64,000 nt of DNA. It comes from Candidatus Omnitrophota bacterium. GTDB lineage: Bacteria; CAIJMQ01. Under the pieces are notes generated by a model that saw nothing but the letters and a program-made list of their open reading frames with translations, was not told the DNA's origin and ran no database searches. Below are positions 41,945 to 53,929 of the stretch, one piece after another. Location: the NCBI GenBank assembly GCA_018812925.1, contig JAHJCU010000004.1:432289-496288 (forward strand), read 5' to 3'. Within the stretch, counting starts at the first letter, position 1. Each line of letters begins with the position of its first letter. Both the position numbers and the translations under genes were made by a program.

Positions 41945-42300
41945 GGGGGTGCCAAGGCATCGACATGGAGCAAGTAGCCAAGGGGAGCATGCCGAGGTTG
42001 TCGGGAGGCCTCGTAAAAATACCCGACAAAACACAAAAGCTGAAGAAGTTGTAGCTTTAGCTGCTTAATGCGGCTAACATCCTTATACGTCTTTCGCCTG
42101 TTGGGAAATAAGGATGCAAGAAAATGGGCTTACCTTTCGTTCTATGTCTGAAGGACAAGAGGGAAAATCAAGCAGACTCGTTTTTTTCTTATCTTGTCCT
42201 TAAGAGAAGAAAGAAATTAAACTAAAATAAGGAACAAGCATGTAGCCGCCTTTTAGGAGCTTCTTTATGGACACGGGTTCGATTCCCGTCACCTCCACCA
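41945..42300 (+). ncRNA. ssrA: tmRNA (SsrA)
   Basis: A 356-nt gene with 5' GGGGGTG pairing to 3' CACCTCC before the encoded ACCA end, and a T arm GGGTTCGATTCCC. The tag-coding part reads ...KAEEVVALAA-stop (GCTGAAGAAG...TTAGCTGCTTAA), ending in the usual LAA degron; upstream in-frame codons suggest a tag near NTKAEEVVALAA. With smpB it rescues stalled ribosomes and tags the unfinished protein for proteolysis. Confidence 0.97.
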
Positions 42301-42310
42301 AAATTATTTC

Positions 42311-42330
42311 TTCGTGTTACATAACGCGAA
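42311..42330 (+). terminator. Possible terminator after tmRNA
   Basis: TTCGTGTTA and TAACGCGAA form a short stem (one T-G pair) 10 nt after the tmRNA end. The following run is AAATTTT rather than a clean T tract, so termination is uncertain. Confidence 0.35.
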
Positions 42331-42372
42331 AAATTTTGACATAAGCACCAGTTTTACAAAATAATTATAGAT

Positions 42373-43209
42373 ATGAAAACAACGCCTCTAATCCGCAATT
42401 CAAACAGCCCCATAGGTATGTTTGATTCCGGCGTTGGTGGTCTAACTCTTTTAAAAAGTATAAAGCGTATTCTTCCAAACGAGCAATTAATATATTTTGG
42501 TGATACTGCGCGTCTTCCTTATGGAACTAAGTCCCCGAAAGTTGTCCAAAATTTTTCCCTGCAAATAGCAAAATTTTTAGTAGGTTTTAAGATAAAATCT
42601 TTAGTTATAGCTTGTCATACCGCTTCTTCGGCCGCCCTTTCTAATTTAAAGATAAAATTGGACATACCCGTGATCGGCGTTATAGAACCCTCAGCGCAAA
42701 AAGCCGTAACAACGACAAAAAATCAGAAGATTGGAGTTATCGGCACAAAAACAACTATTGAAAGCGGAAGCTACCAATCTTTTATACAAAAGATAAATCC
42801 TAAAATATCTATAACTACAGTTGCCGCCCCTCTTTTGGTTCCACTTGTCGAAGAAGGTTGGGTTAACAAAGGGGCTACGCGAATTATTCTTAAAGAATAT
42901 GTTGCGCCTTTTAAAAAAGCACAAATAGATACGCTCATACTTGGTTGCACACATTATCCTCTTATAAAACAGCTTTTTCGCCGAGAGCTCGGGCCAAAAG
43001 TATTTCTTATAGACGCTTCCATAGAAACAGCTCTTTACTTAAAAAAGCTTCTTAACAAAAAATCGCTAATTAATAATGGTATTTCTACGCCCGATTATCG
43101 TTTTTATGTAAGCGATGACCCAGATAAGTTTTCTAGATTAGCTCAGATATTTCTCGGTGAAAAAATCGAAGCAGTAAAACCTGTCGACTTAGAGAATTGG
43201 GGCTATTAA
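42373..43209 (+). CDS. murI: Glutamate racemase
   Basis: A 278-residue cofactor-independent racemase providing D-glutamate for peptidoglycan: IGMFDSGVGGLTLLK, YFGDTARLPYG, the first catalytic cysteine in VIACHTASSAAL and the second in ILGCTHYPLIK. Normal length. It lies between tmRNA and the region upstream of dnaA. Confidence 0.97.
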   Translation: MKTTPLIRNSNSPIGMFDSGVGGLTLLKSIKRILPNEQLIYFGDTARLPYGTKSPKVVQNFSLQIAKFLVGFKIKSLVIACHTASSAALSNLKIKLDIPVIGVIEPSAQKAVTTTKNQKIGVIGTKTTIESGSYQSFIQKINPKISITTVAAPLLVPLVEEGWVNKGATRIILKEYVAPFKKAQIDTLILGCTHYPLIKQLFRRELGPKVFLIDASIETALYLKKLLNKKSLINNGISTPDYRFYVSDDPDKFSRLAQIFLGEKIEAVKPVDLENWGY

Positions 43210-43578
43210 ATTGGGTGTTTTTTATCCGCTTACTACGCTTATCGCTTTTTAAAAACCGCTAGGTGTAGAGCAGATGATTAATCTTCCCCCACTTGAAAAC
43301 TTATTGTCATTAGAGTAAAATAGCGAAAAGAGGCTTTACCAGCTGCCTATTAAAAGTATTATTTTTTAAAAAGTCAGACAAAACGATGTGCCTAAAAAGG
43401 AAAGAAATTATTGTGGACAAGTTGTTGGTATTAAATCGCTTTTTAGGGTTTTTCCCTACCAAGAGAAAAACAAAACCAGCCCGCCGAAGGCTTTCTTGTT
43501 TTGCGTATACGCTTACACCGCCGCCTCTTAACAAGTCGTTCTTTTGTGTGGATAACCTGTGAATAAAAAAGGGTTGAA
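43210..43578. other. Non-coding region upstream of dnaA, part of the candidate origin
   Basis: No credible gene (the minus-strand ORF at 43310 is a shadow). It has one perfect DnaA box, TGTGGATAA at 43547-43555, and one near match, TGTGGACAA at 43412-43420. There is a short GC-rich stretch near 43480-43530. It probably holds the dnaA promoter. Confidence 0.6.
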
Positions 43579-44925
43579 ATGAGTTTATCTAAAGAAATCA
43601 GCGTCTGGGATAGGGCTTTATTGGCAATAAAAGACCAAGTTGACGAAAAAAGTTTTAATATGTGGTTTAAACCGCTTAAATTTATTTCGTCTGACAAAAA
43701 TATTCTTAACATCGAGGCTCCTTCCCAATTATTCGCCGACTGGATTAATAAAAATTATAAGGAAATAATAGATAAAGGGTTGTCTTCTATTACAGATCAG
43801 AAAATAAAAATAGATTTTTCTATACGCCGCGAAGTTAAAGGAAGCCAAAAGATAAAAAAACAAGGTCCATCGCTTTTTGATAGACCTAATGCGGGTTTTT
43901 CGCCCCGATTAAACCCTAACTACACTTTTGATAAATTCGTTGTCGGGGGTGGAAACCAGTTTGCTCATGCCGCCGCAATAGCCGTGGCCCATTCTCCCGG
44001 CAAAGCATATAACCCCTTCTTTATCTATGGCGGCGTAGGTTTAGGGAAAACGCATCTAATGCAGGCAATAGGTAATGAGCTTACCCTGAAACTCGGAGAT
44101 AAAAATGTTCAATATATTTCCAGCGAGAAATTTACCAATCAGCTGATAAATGCAATACAAAACAGAACAACAGAAAAGTTTCGAAAGAATTATCGCTCTT
44201 TGAGCGTGCTTCTCATTGATGACATCCATTTCATTGCCGGAAAAGAAAGCACCGAAGCGGAATTTTTCCACACATTCAACGAACTTTATGATGCCCATAA
44301 ACAAATTGTGGTTTCCAGCGATCGCCCCCCCCAAGAGATACCCACATTAGAAAAGCGACTTATGTCCCGATTTCGTTGGGGTTTGGTTGCAGACATCCAA
44401 CCCGCAGATTTTGAAACGAGAATGGCAATTTTACAGAAAAAAGCGTTGTTTTACGGGTATAACGTGCCGGAGGATGTGCTTTCTTATATATGCTCCGGAA
44501 TTACGGCAAACATAAGGGAGTTAGAGGGTGCGCTAATACGAGTAGTTGCATATTTTTCCTTAAACGGGAAAAGCCTGAACCTTGAAGTCGTGAAAGAACT
44601 TCTAAAAGATTTAATAACGGTTAACGATACCAAGAAAACAATAACAATTGATTTAATTAAAGAAGAGGTTAGTAAGGTGTTTAATATAAAGGTTTCCGAG
44701 ATGAACTCCAAAAAACGGGACAGGCTGATTGTTTATCCGCGCCAAGTTGCAATGTATTTAGTAAGAGAATTAACCGATTTTTCTCTACCCGGGATAGGTT
44801 ATAATTTCGGCGGAAGAGACCATACGACCGTAATGCATGCGTGCAATGTGATTAAAACAAGGAAAAAAGCGGATAAAAATCTTGACCAGATGATTAATCA
44901 GATAATACAAAATCTAAAATGTTAA
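43579..44925 (+). CDS. dnaA: Chromosomal replication initiator DnaA
   Basis: 448 residues: domain I (DRALLAIKDQVDEKSFNMWFKPL), the AAA+ Walker A GGVGLGKTHLMQAIG, Walker B LLIDDIHFIAGKE, SSDRPPQEI and the domain IV DNA-binding signature GGRDHTTVMHACNVI. It binds DnaA boxes and opens the origin. A DnaA box lies 24 bp before its start, so autoregulation is likely. Next gene dnaN. Confidence 0.99.
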   Translation: MSLSKEISVWDRALLAIKDQVDEKSFNMWFKPLKFISSDKNILNIEAPSQLFADWINKNYKEIIDKGLSSITDQKIKIDFSIRREVKGSQKIKKQGPSLFDRPNAGFSPRLNPNYTFDKFVVGGGNQFAHAAAIAVAHSPGKAYNPFFIYGGVGLGKTHLMQAIGNELTLKLGDKNVQYISSEKFTNQLINAIQNRTTEKFRKNYRSLSVLLIDDIHFIAGKESTEAEFFHTFNELYDAHKQIVVSSDRPPQEIPTLEKRLMSRFRWGLVADIQPADFETRMAILQKKALFYGYNVPEDVLSYICSGITANIRELEGALIRVVAYFSLNGKSLNLEVVKELLKDLITVNDTKKTITIDLIKEEVSKVFNIKVSEMNSKKRDRLIVYPRQVAMYLVRELTDFSLPGIGYNFGGRDHTTVMHACNVIKTRKKADKNLDQMINQIIQNLKC

Positions 44926-45140
44926 GCCGATTAAAGATAAGGTCATTTATATTGTTGATAGTGTGGATATTTAAAAATTTTTTCCACACAAAATTTAAAG
45001 GTCTAACAATGGTGGAAATAAAGCATTACAACGTTTTCCTTATTACTAACAACACTTACTACTAAGACTGTGTTTTTAATATATTAATATATTAAGAGTA
45101 ATAATAAGGTTTTATTAAAAATTTAGAATAAGGAGGAAAA
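44926..45140. other. Candidate oriC between dnaA and dnaN
   Basis: It contains two facing DnaA-box-like sites (TGTGGATAT at 44962 and TTTTCCACA at 44980), a reverse-strand TAGTAGTAA-type run at 45055-45066 that resembles DnaA-trio steps, and an AT-only stretch about 45075-45110 suited to unwinding. Only near-consensus boxes are seen, so this is a candidate. Confidence 0.55.
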
Positions 45141-46232
45141 ATGAGAATAAAAACAACACAAAACGAATTATTTAAAAGCTTACAAATTACTCAAGGCGTT
45201 ATATCTACAAGAACAACCTTACCAATACTTTCATATTTTCTTTTAACGGCTAAAAACGGGAAAACATCTCTTTTTAGTACAGACTTAGAGGTGGGAGTTA
45301 AGTGTAGCGTTTTAGGGGAAGCAGTAGAAGAAGGAACGATAGCCTTACCCGGAAAAAGGACACTAGAGCTAATAAGAGAATTCCCTAAAGGTGATATTGA
45401 AATTTCCACAGAAAAAAACAGCACGACGATAAAATGCGCAAAAACACGCGTACAAATAAATACGCTTCCCCCTGACGATTTCCCTGATTTTCCGGAAATT
45501 GTTGGACAAAAGGTTAGCCTAAAGGGAGACATATTAAAATCAATGGTTCAAAAAACTATTCTCGCCGTCTCTAGGGAAGAAAGTAGGTACACCCTAACGG
45601 GTTTACATTTATCAATAAAAGGCGACAATATAGAAATGGTGGGAACAGACGGACGACGGCTATCTTTAATTGAAGAAACCATTACAGCTGAAGCTGTGAA
45701 ACAAAAAAAGAGCTGTATACTGCCGGTAAAAACGTGTAATGAAATTGCAAGGATAATGACAGACGAGGAAATCGTTTTAACCTTAGGCGAGAAACAAGTG
45801 AATTTTGTCCAAAAAAACATTTCTCTTACCTCGCGGCTAATAGAAGGCGAGTTCCCGGACTATACCAAGGTTATCCCCAATAATTTCCAACAAAAACTAA
45901 TAATTAATCGGCAGGAATTAATAGAAGCGGTTACAAGGGCATATGTTTTAACTAAAGAGAAAGGCGGTTCCGTAAAGTTTGACATTCAAAAGGATTCTAT
46001 GATCATCAGCTCTAAGGTTTCAGAGGTCGGAGAATCATCCGAACAGATAATGATTAAAAACGCGGAAAAAGAAATGAAAATAGCGTTTGATCCGGAATAT
46101 ATGCTGGACGCTTTGAAGGTTATAGGAGGTAAAGAGGTTTTTGTGGGGCTAAACTCTACAAAAGAAGCAGCGCTCTTTAGACCCATGGATAACGAAAAAT
46201 TTGCTTATGTCTTAATGCCAATGGAGATATAG
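45141..46232 (+). CDS. dnaN: DNA polymerase III beta sliding clamp
   Basis: A 363-residue clamp made of three repeated domains. It begins MRIKTTQNELFKSLQITQGV and ends with the family MPMEI tail (YVLMPMEI). Central KSMVQKTILAVSREESRYTLTG is typical. It encircles DNA and holds polymerase and other enzymes. A strong AGGAGG site precedes the ATG; the start of dciA is 1 bp beyond its stop. Confidence 0.98.
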   Translation: MRIKTTQNELFKSLQITQGVISTRTTLPILSYFLLTAKNGKTSLFSTDLEVGVKCSVLGEAVEEGTIALPGKRTLELIREFPKGDIEISTEKNSTTIKCAKTRVQINTLPPDDFPDFPEIVGQKVSLKGDILKSMVQKTILAVSREESRYTLTGLHLSIKGDNIEMVGTDGRRLSLIEETITAEAVKQKKSCILPVKTCNEIARIMTDEEIVLTLGEKQVNFVQKNISLTSRLIEGEFPDYTKVIPNNFQQKLIINRQELIEAVTRAYVLTKEKGGSVKFDIQKDSMIISSKVSEVGESSEQIMIKNAEKEMKIAFDPEYMLDALKVIGGKEVFVGLNSTKEAALFRPMDNEKFAYVLMPMEI

Positions 46233-46233
46233 G

Positions 46234-46545
46234 ATGACCCCAAAAGGACCGGAGCCTCTTAGTAAAATTTTAGAGAAAATATGGAAGAAGATAGAAAAAC
46301 AAAAAGAAGAAAAAACGGAAATTGCACAAGTTTTAGACAAACTCAACTTGGTTTTGGGGAAGAACATAAGTTCCCACGCGAAACCGTACAAAATTTACAA
46401 AAAAAAACTTATTATTGTGGTTAATTCTCCCGTGTATTTACAAGAACTTCTTTTTAAAAAAGAAAAAATAATAGAGGCAGTAAATCAAACTTTTGGTAAA
46501 GAAAAAATAAAGGAAGTTAATTTTAGGGTAGGAGTGCCTCGTTAG
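46234..46545 (+). CDS. dciA: DciA-type helicase-associated protein (DUF721)
   Basis: A 103-residue DUF721 protein: PLSKILEKIWKKI at the start, a variable linker and the KH-like core VGVPR...LIIVVNSPVYLQELLFKKEKI. In bacteria without DnaC/DnaI, DciA helps load the replicative helicase DnaB, whose gene is at 51889. It occupies the place between dnaN and gyrB where recF usually lies. Confidence 0.85.
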   Translation: MTPKGPEPLSKILEKIWKKIEKQKEEKTEIAQVLDKLNLVLGKNISSHAKPYKIYKKKLIIVVNSPVYLQELLFKKEKIIEAVNQTFGKEKIKEVNFRVGVPR

Positions 46546-46613
46546 AGATGTATGATAATTTATATCCCAAAGCGTTGACGGGATTATTTCTAATGTAGCT
46601 AACGGGCAGATAG

Positions 46614-49202
<2,589 letters not shown>

Positions 49203-49235
49203 GACAAAAAAAAAGATTTTAAGAATAATTGTTTT

Positions 49236-49321
49236 GCCGGAATGGCGGAATTGGCAGACGCGCTGGATTCAAAATCCAGTGGACCTTAAAGTCCGTGTGG
49301 GTTCAACTCCCACCTCCGGCA
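49236..49321 (+). tRNA. tRNA-Leu (anticodon CAA)
   Basis: It begins GCCGGAATGGCGGAATTGGCAG and ends CTCCGGC-A. The anticodon arm is CTGGA-TTCAAAA-TCCAG (CAA), followed by the long variable arm expected of class II tRNA and the T arm GTGGG-TTCAACT-CCCAC. The acceptor stem has an A-C mismatch at its last pair. CCA is not encoded, unlike the tRNA-Pro in this window. Confidence 0.95.
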
Positions 49322-49393
49322 CTCTTTTTTATTGGCAATCGGCATCCTACAGTTAAAAATCGGCTTGGGTTTATTCCTGAACGAGTATTTAAA

Positions 49394-50416
49394 TTAAGAT
49401 CTTTTTGAAGAACGGGAGCGGTCGCCTCCAGTCCCTTTTTGTTGTTGTCCGAAAATCATTCGGCCGGCGGAAGTTTGCAAAACAGAAGTTACTTCTACTG
49501 TCACTTCTTCGCCCATTAGCCCGCGCGCATTTTCCACCACAACCATCGTTCCATCGTCCAGATAAGCTATCCCTTGGTTGGGTTCTTTACCTTCTTTGAC
49601 TATTCTTATCTTTAATTCTTCGCTTGGCAGAATTACCGGTTTTAATGCGTTAGCCAATTCGTTTATATTAAAGACGGCTACTCCCTGCAATTTTGCTATT
49701 TTATTTAAATTATAATCATTGGTAACAATTATTCCGTTTACGGTTCTTGCTAATTGGACAAGTTTCGAATCCACTTCTTTTATATCCGGAAAATCCTTTT
49801 CTTCAATCACGACCTCCAGAGAACCGCTTTTTTGCATTCTATTAAGAATATCCAAGCCGCGCCTTCCCCTTTTTCTTCTTAAAGGAATAGTTGAATCGGC
49901 TATTTTTTGAAGTTCGTTTAATATAAATTTGGGGATTACTATTAATCCTTCCAGAAAACCTGTTTCCGCAATATCCGCAATGCGTCCGTCTATTATCACG
50001 GAGGTGTCTAATATTTTACATTTTTTATCTTCATCTCTGGAAAGTTGTGGAACAAGGAACTTGAATTCGTCTCTTTTTCTCCAAGAGACAGTCATCCCTA
50101 AATATCCTAAAGCTAAAGCAATTCCCACTCTTAAAATAAGCGATACTTCGGGAGTAAACGGAAAATTTAAAACAGTGCCCGTGATTAAGTTAGCCAATAT
50201 AAGCCCTATTAACAGCCCTATTGAGCCGGCAACCAGTCCTTTGGGCGGAGTTCTTCTTAATGCCCACTCAAGAAACAAAATAGCTGTTGCCCACGCTGCT
50301 CCCCAAAGCACGCCCCAAACATTAGGCTGAAAAATATTGCCTAATCCCTCTAAAAAATATACCCCCGTTACTATGCAAAACATTGCAAAAAGAACACGAA
50401 CTACAATTGCAAACAT
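49394..50416 (-). CDS. PIN/TRAM-domain membrane protein (YacL type)
   Basis: About 340 residues starting at the ATG at 50416 after an AGGGGGT site (the ORF-track start two codons upstream is TTG). Four N-terminal membrane helices, then a PIN nuclease domain ([23 protein letters not shown] ... [14 protein letters not shown]) and a C-terminal TRAM RNA-binding domain ([20 protein letters not shown]). Relatives in Firmicutes (YacL) lie next to radA, as here. An RNase role is inferred from the fold. Confidence 0.93.
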   Translation of the reverse strand: MFAIVVRVLFAMFCIVTGVYFLEGLGNIFQPNVWGVLWGAAWATAILFLEWALRRTPPKGLVAGSIGLLIGLILANLITGTVLNFPFTPEVSLILRVGIALALGYLGMTVSWRKRDEFKFLVPQLSRDEDKKCKILDTSVIIDGRIADIAETGFLEGLIVIPKFILNELQKIADSTIPLRRKRGRRGLDILNRMQKSGSLEVVIEEKDFPDIKEVDSKLVQLARTVNGIIVTNDYNLNKIAKLQGVAVFNINELANALKPVILPSEELKIRIVKEGKEPNQGIAYLDDGTMVVVENARGLMGEEVTVEVTSVLQTSAGRMIFGQQQKGTGGDRSRSSKRS

Positions 50417-50437
50417 AATCAACCCCCTTTATAAAAA

Positions 50438-50497
50438 AGTTGATGGTTAATAGTTTATAGCAAAAACAGAAAAACTAGAAACCATAAACTATTCTAA
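50438..50497. repeat. RGTTNAT-family heptad hairpin
   Basis: AGTTGAT, GGTTAAT and AGTTTAT start at 50438, 50445 and 50452; the inverted arm has AGAAACC, ATAAACT and ATTCTAA at 50477, 50484 and 50491. All at 7-bp steps, between radA and the PIN/TRAM gene. Confidence 0.72.
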
Positions 50498-51882
50498 TTA
50501 GGAAAAAATTTATTAAGCGCAGATACAATATCTCCTACGCCTATACGTTCAATCTTATCCGCCTTTGTTTGTGTTGCGGGCGCGGATGAAGATAAATTCA
50601 CCTCAGGTAGTATACACTTTTTAAACCCCAATTTCTCTGCTTCTTTTACTCTGGCTTTAATATGGGAAACACCTCTTACTTCGCCGGATAAGCCTACCTC
50701 GCCGACAAATAAAATCCCGGGCGGCAGAGGCTTGTTTTTTAAAGAAGAAATAATTGCGAAAATCACCGGTAAATCTATCCCCGTTTCTTCTATTTTAATA
50801 CCTCCTACTACATTAATAAATAAATCGTATTTATGAAGCGGTGCTCCGAATATTTTCTCCAGGACGGCTAATAAAAGAAGCACCCTGTTATAATCCACGC
50901 CGGCTATTACTCTTCTAGGGAAATTCATTGATGTGGCAGTAGTTACAAGCGCCTGGATTTCTACCAAAAGAGGCCTTGTTCCTTCAATAGAAGAGGCGAT
51001 AACTGTCCCCGGTGCAGGCGAAGGATTGCGCGACATAAAAATTTCGGAAGGATTGGTAATTTCTTTTAAACCCTTCTCTGTCATTTCAAAAACACCTATT
51101 TCCTGCGTAGAGCCGAACCTATTTTTAAAAGTTTTTAAAATGCGGAAAGGACCCGTTTTTTCTCCTTCAAAATAAAGGACGGCATCAACCATATGCTCCA
51201 ATACCCTGGGACCGGCAATTAAACCTTCTTTGGTAACATGGCCTATAAGAAAGAGGACTTTCGAGTTCTTTTTTGCCAGCTGAATCAAATCGGAGGCGCA
51301 TTCTCTTATTTGGGAGACGGAACCCGGGGAAGAATTAACACCTGACTTATATGCTGTTTGTATGGAATCTAAAATAATCCAATCGGGCGACGTTTCCTCT
51401 ATGAATTTTTTTATTCTTTCTAAACTAACCTCGCAGAGAATGCTTAAATCCGCCTTTTTGCCAGATTGTGGTGAAAATATTTTTAATCTTTCGGCTCGTA
51501 GTTTAATTTGAGAGAGTGATTCCTCGCCGGAAATATAAAGAACCTTTTTGCCTTTTTGTGAAGCCATTGCCGCCGCTTGTAATAAAAGCGTTGACTTACC
51601 TATGCCCGGCTCGCCGCCTATTAGAACAACATCGCCTTCTACTGTGCCGCCGCCTAAAACCCTATCGAATTCAGATATACCCGTAGAAAATCTTTTTTGT
51701 TCTTGCCCTTTTATTTGGGAAAGGATAACAGGTTTATTTCCCCACACATATTTATCTTGAGGTTGACTTGGAGTTTCTTCAAGGAGTGTGTTCCAACTGT
51801 CACAGGAAGGACATTTACCTAACCACTTTATAGATGTATAGCCACAGTTTTGACATACAAAAGTCGCTTTTGGGTTTCCCAT
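50494..51882 (-). CDS. radA: DNA repair protein RadA/Sms
   Basis: 462 residues: an N-terminal zinc finger (CQNCGYTSIKWLGKCPSC), a RecA-like ATPase with GEPGIGKSTLLLQAA and ISGEESLSQIKLRAERL, the RadA-specific KNRFGSTQEIGVFEM and a C-terminal Lon-like domain (FINVVGGIKIEETGIDLPV). It is a helicase that extends recombination intermediates. The gene follows dnaB by 6 bp. Confidence 0.98.
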   Translation of the reverse strand: MGNPKATFVCQNCGYTSIKWLGKCPSCDSWNTLLEETPSQPQDKYVWGNKPVILSQIKGQEQKRFSTGISEFDRVLGGGTVEGDVVLIGGEPGIGKSTLLLQAAAMASQKGKKVLYISGEESLSQIKLRAERLKIFSPQSGKKADLSILCEVSLERIKKFIEETSPDWIILDSIQTAYKSGVNSSPGSVSQIRECASDLIQLAKKNSKVLFLIGHVTKEGLIAGPRVLEHMVDAVLYFEGEKTGPFRILKTFKNRFGSTQEIGVFEMTEKGLKEITNPSEIFMSRNPSPAPGTVIASSIEGTRPLLVEIQALVTTATSMNFPRRVIAGVDYNRVLLLLAVLEKIFGAPLHKYDLFINVVGGIKIEETGIDLPVIFAIISSLKNKPLPPGILFVGEVGLSGEVRGVSHIKARVKEAEKLGFKKCILPEVNLSSSAPATQTKADKIERIGVGDIVSALNKFFPN

Positions 51883-51888
51883 ATCTAC

Positions 51889-53226
51889 TCATTCTTCACT
51901 TGAAAAAGATAGGTCCTCAAATTTCGTGTATTGCTTAATGAAAGCTAGTTTTATAGTTCCGGTTGGACCGTTTCTCTGTTTGGCTATATTTAGTTCTGCT
52001 ATTCCCTCTAACTCCTTATCGTCGGGCTTATAATACTCTTCCCTTAATAACAGCATCACTACGTCGGCGTCTTGTTCTAACGCCCCGGATTCTCTTAGGT
52101 CTGAAAGTATCGGACGGCGGTCATCTCCACGTGTTTCGACCCGACGGGAAAGTTGAGAGACCGCAATAACCGGGATGTGCAATTCTCTGGCTAAACCTTT
52201 TAAAGCTCGAGATATTTCAGCTATTTCCTGCTGGCGATTTTCGAAGGCGGTTCCCGAACTCATAAGTTGTATATAGTCTACAATAACAAGAGAAATATCT
52301 TGTTTTGCTTTTAACCTTCTTGCTTTAGCTCTTAGTTCTAAAGCATTAAGAGTGGATGAATCGTCTATAAATATCGGAGCATCAAAAAGAACCCCCGCAC
52401 CTATTGATAATTTGGGCCCGTCTTCCTCCGCCAAATATCCCGTTCTCAATTTATGTGAATCAACCCTCGCCTCCATACAGAGAAATCGCTCTGCCACTTG
52501 CTCCTTCGACATTTCCAAAGAAAACATTGCGACAGGCTTTTTTTCTTCCACAGCAACATTTCTTGCAATAGTTAATGCTAAACTCGTCTTTCCCATAGAG
52601 GGTCTGCCTGCAATGATTATAAGTTCGGGAGAATGAAGCCCTGAAGTCTTTTCGTCCAATTTTTTGAATCCGGTGGGCAATCCCGCAATATGAAGCTTAT
52701 TTCTAACAAGTTCGTCTATCATTTCCCCAGAAATGAGGTCTTTTATAGATACAAAGCCGGAGGAAATTTTCTGTTGAGCAATATTAAAGATGTTCTGCTC
52801 TGCTTTATCGAGGAGCTTGGAGCCATCTTCTTTGCCGGCATAGCATTTGCCTATGATATCCGAAGAGACCTCAATAAGCTCTCTTAAAACAGCTTTTTCT
52901 CTAACGATTGTCGCATAATGTTCTATATTTGCAGGAGTTGGGATTGAGGATAAAAGAGTGCTTAAAAAGGAAGCCCCGCCTATTTTTTCCAACTCGCCTT
53001 TCTTTTTTAGTCGGTCGGTAAGAGATATTATGTCTACAGGCTTATCGTCACTATAGAGGTCTAGTATTGCTCTAAAAATCAACTGGTGCTCTTTACTATA
53101 AAAATGCTCCGGTTTTAATTTTTCACCTGCAACATCTATTAGATTTTTATCCAGCAGAATAGAACCCAAAACAGCAATTTCCGCTTCTATATTTTGAGGT
53201 GGAACTCTATCAACAGAATTTTTCAT
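51889..53226 (-). CDS. dnaB: Replicative DNA helicase DnaB
   Basis: 445 residues: the N-terminal domain (RVPPQNIEAEIAVLGSILLD), linker, and a RecA-like C-terminal domain with IIAGRPSMGKTSLALTIARN (Walker A), FSLEMSKEQVAERFL, LVIVDYIQLM (Walker B) and DLRESGALEQDADVV. A hexameric 5'-3' helicase, probably loaded with help from DciA (46234). No intein seen. It is followed by radA. Confidence 0.99.
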   Translation of the reverse strand: MKNSVDRVPPQNIEAEIAVLGSILLDKNLIDVAGEKLKPEHFYSKEHQLIFRAILDLYSDDKPVDIISLTDRLKKKGELEKIGGASFLSTLLSSIPTPANIEHYATIVREKAVLRELIEVSSDIIGKCYAGKEDGSKLLDKAEQNIFNIAQQKISSGFVSIKDLISGEMIDELVRNKLHIAGLPTGFKKLDEKTSGLHSPELIIIAGRPSMGKTSLALTIARNVAVEEKKPVAMFSLEMSKEQVAERFLCMEARVDSHKLRTGYLAEEDGPKLSIGAGVLFDAPIFIDDSSTLNALELRAKARRLKAKQDISLVIVDYIQLMSSGTAFENRQQEIAEISRALKGLARELHIPVIAVSQLSRRVETRGDDRRPILSDLRESGALEQDADVVMLLLREEYYKPDDKELEGIAELNIAKQRNGPTGTIKLAFIKQYTKFEDLSFSSEE

Positions 53227-53288
53227 AATACCTTTCGCTTATTTTATTAGTAACAAAATTTCATCTTAAGAGGATCTCGGTGTTCCAA

Positions 53289-53843
53289 TTAAACTGTTCC
53301 AATTTCCTTTTCTTTCTCTTCTAAACTCTTGTTGATTTTTTCTATATAATTGGAAGTCAGGTGTTCAAGTTCTTTTAGTCCTCTTTTTGCGTCATCTTCA
53401 GAAATATGCTCTTCTTTTTCCGTCTTTTCGATGTCTTCTTTTGCTTCTCGTCTTTTGTTGCGAATGGACACTCTTGCTTCCTCGGTTATTCTATGGACTA
53501 TTTTGATAAGTTCCTGCCTTCTTTCACTGGAAAGAGGAGGAATCGGGATTTTAATTACTTCCGCTTCCATTGAAGGCACTAATCCCAAGTCAGCCTTGAG
53601 AACTGCGTCTTTAATTTCGCTCATTGCGGCTTTGTCCCAGGGTTTTATAATAATTAATCCTGGGTCTGCGGTTACGGTTGCCAAATGACTGATGGGGGTT
53701 GGCGTTCCGTAATAAGCAACTCTAATATTATCAAGAAGCGCAGGCGTTGCCTTACCTGTTCTTATAACACTAAATTCATGGTTGAGATTATCAAGGCAGT
53801 GTTTCATCTTTTCTTCTATTTTTTTAAGAATATCTTTAATCAT
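53289..53843 (-). CDS. frr: Ribosome recycling factor
   Basis: A 184-residue RRF: LDNLNHEFSVIRTGKATPALLDNI, ISHLATVTADPGLIIIKPWD and the three-helix bundle ending EKINKSLEEKEKEIGTV. It splits the post-termination ribosome with EF-G. It ends the rpsB-tsf-pyrH-(membrane protein)-frr run; an AT-rich heptad array lies in its leader. Confidence 0.98.
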   Translation of the reverse strand: MIKDILKKIEEKMKHCLDNLNHEFSVIRTGKATPALLDNIRVAYYGTPTPISHLATVTADPGLIIIKPWDKAAMSEIKDAVLKADLGLVPSMEAEVIKIPIPPLSSERRQELIKIVHRITEEARVSIRNKRREAKEDIEKTEKEEHISEDDAKRGLKELEHLTSNYIEKINKSLEEKEKEIGTV

Positions 53844-53870
53844 TGTTTAGCGCCCTCCTTTATAATAAAA

Positions 53871-53912
53871 TCAAAAATTAAACATCAAATATTAAAAATA
53901 CAAAGCAAAAAT
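53871..53912. repeat. AT-rich 7-bp-phased array in the frr leader
   Basis: TCAAAAA, TTAAACA, TCAAATA, TTAAAAA, TACAAAG and CAAAAAT start at 53871, 53878, 53885, 53892, 53899 and 53906. Six words in unbroken register. Confidence 0.55.
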
Positions 53913-53929
53913 AAAATATTCTTAATTTT

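Noticed and set aside
43310-43712. Minus-strand ORFs upstream of and within dnaA
   Set aside because: They overlap the candidate origin and the dnaA start, show no ribosome sites, and have no recognisable domains.
49322-49393. Terminator between convergent tRNA-Leu and the PIN/TRAM gene
   Set aside because: There is a T run after the tRNA but no stable stem; I could not support a bidirectional terminator.
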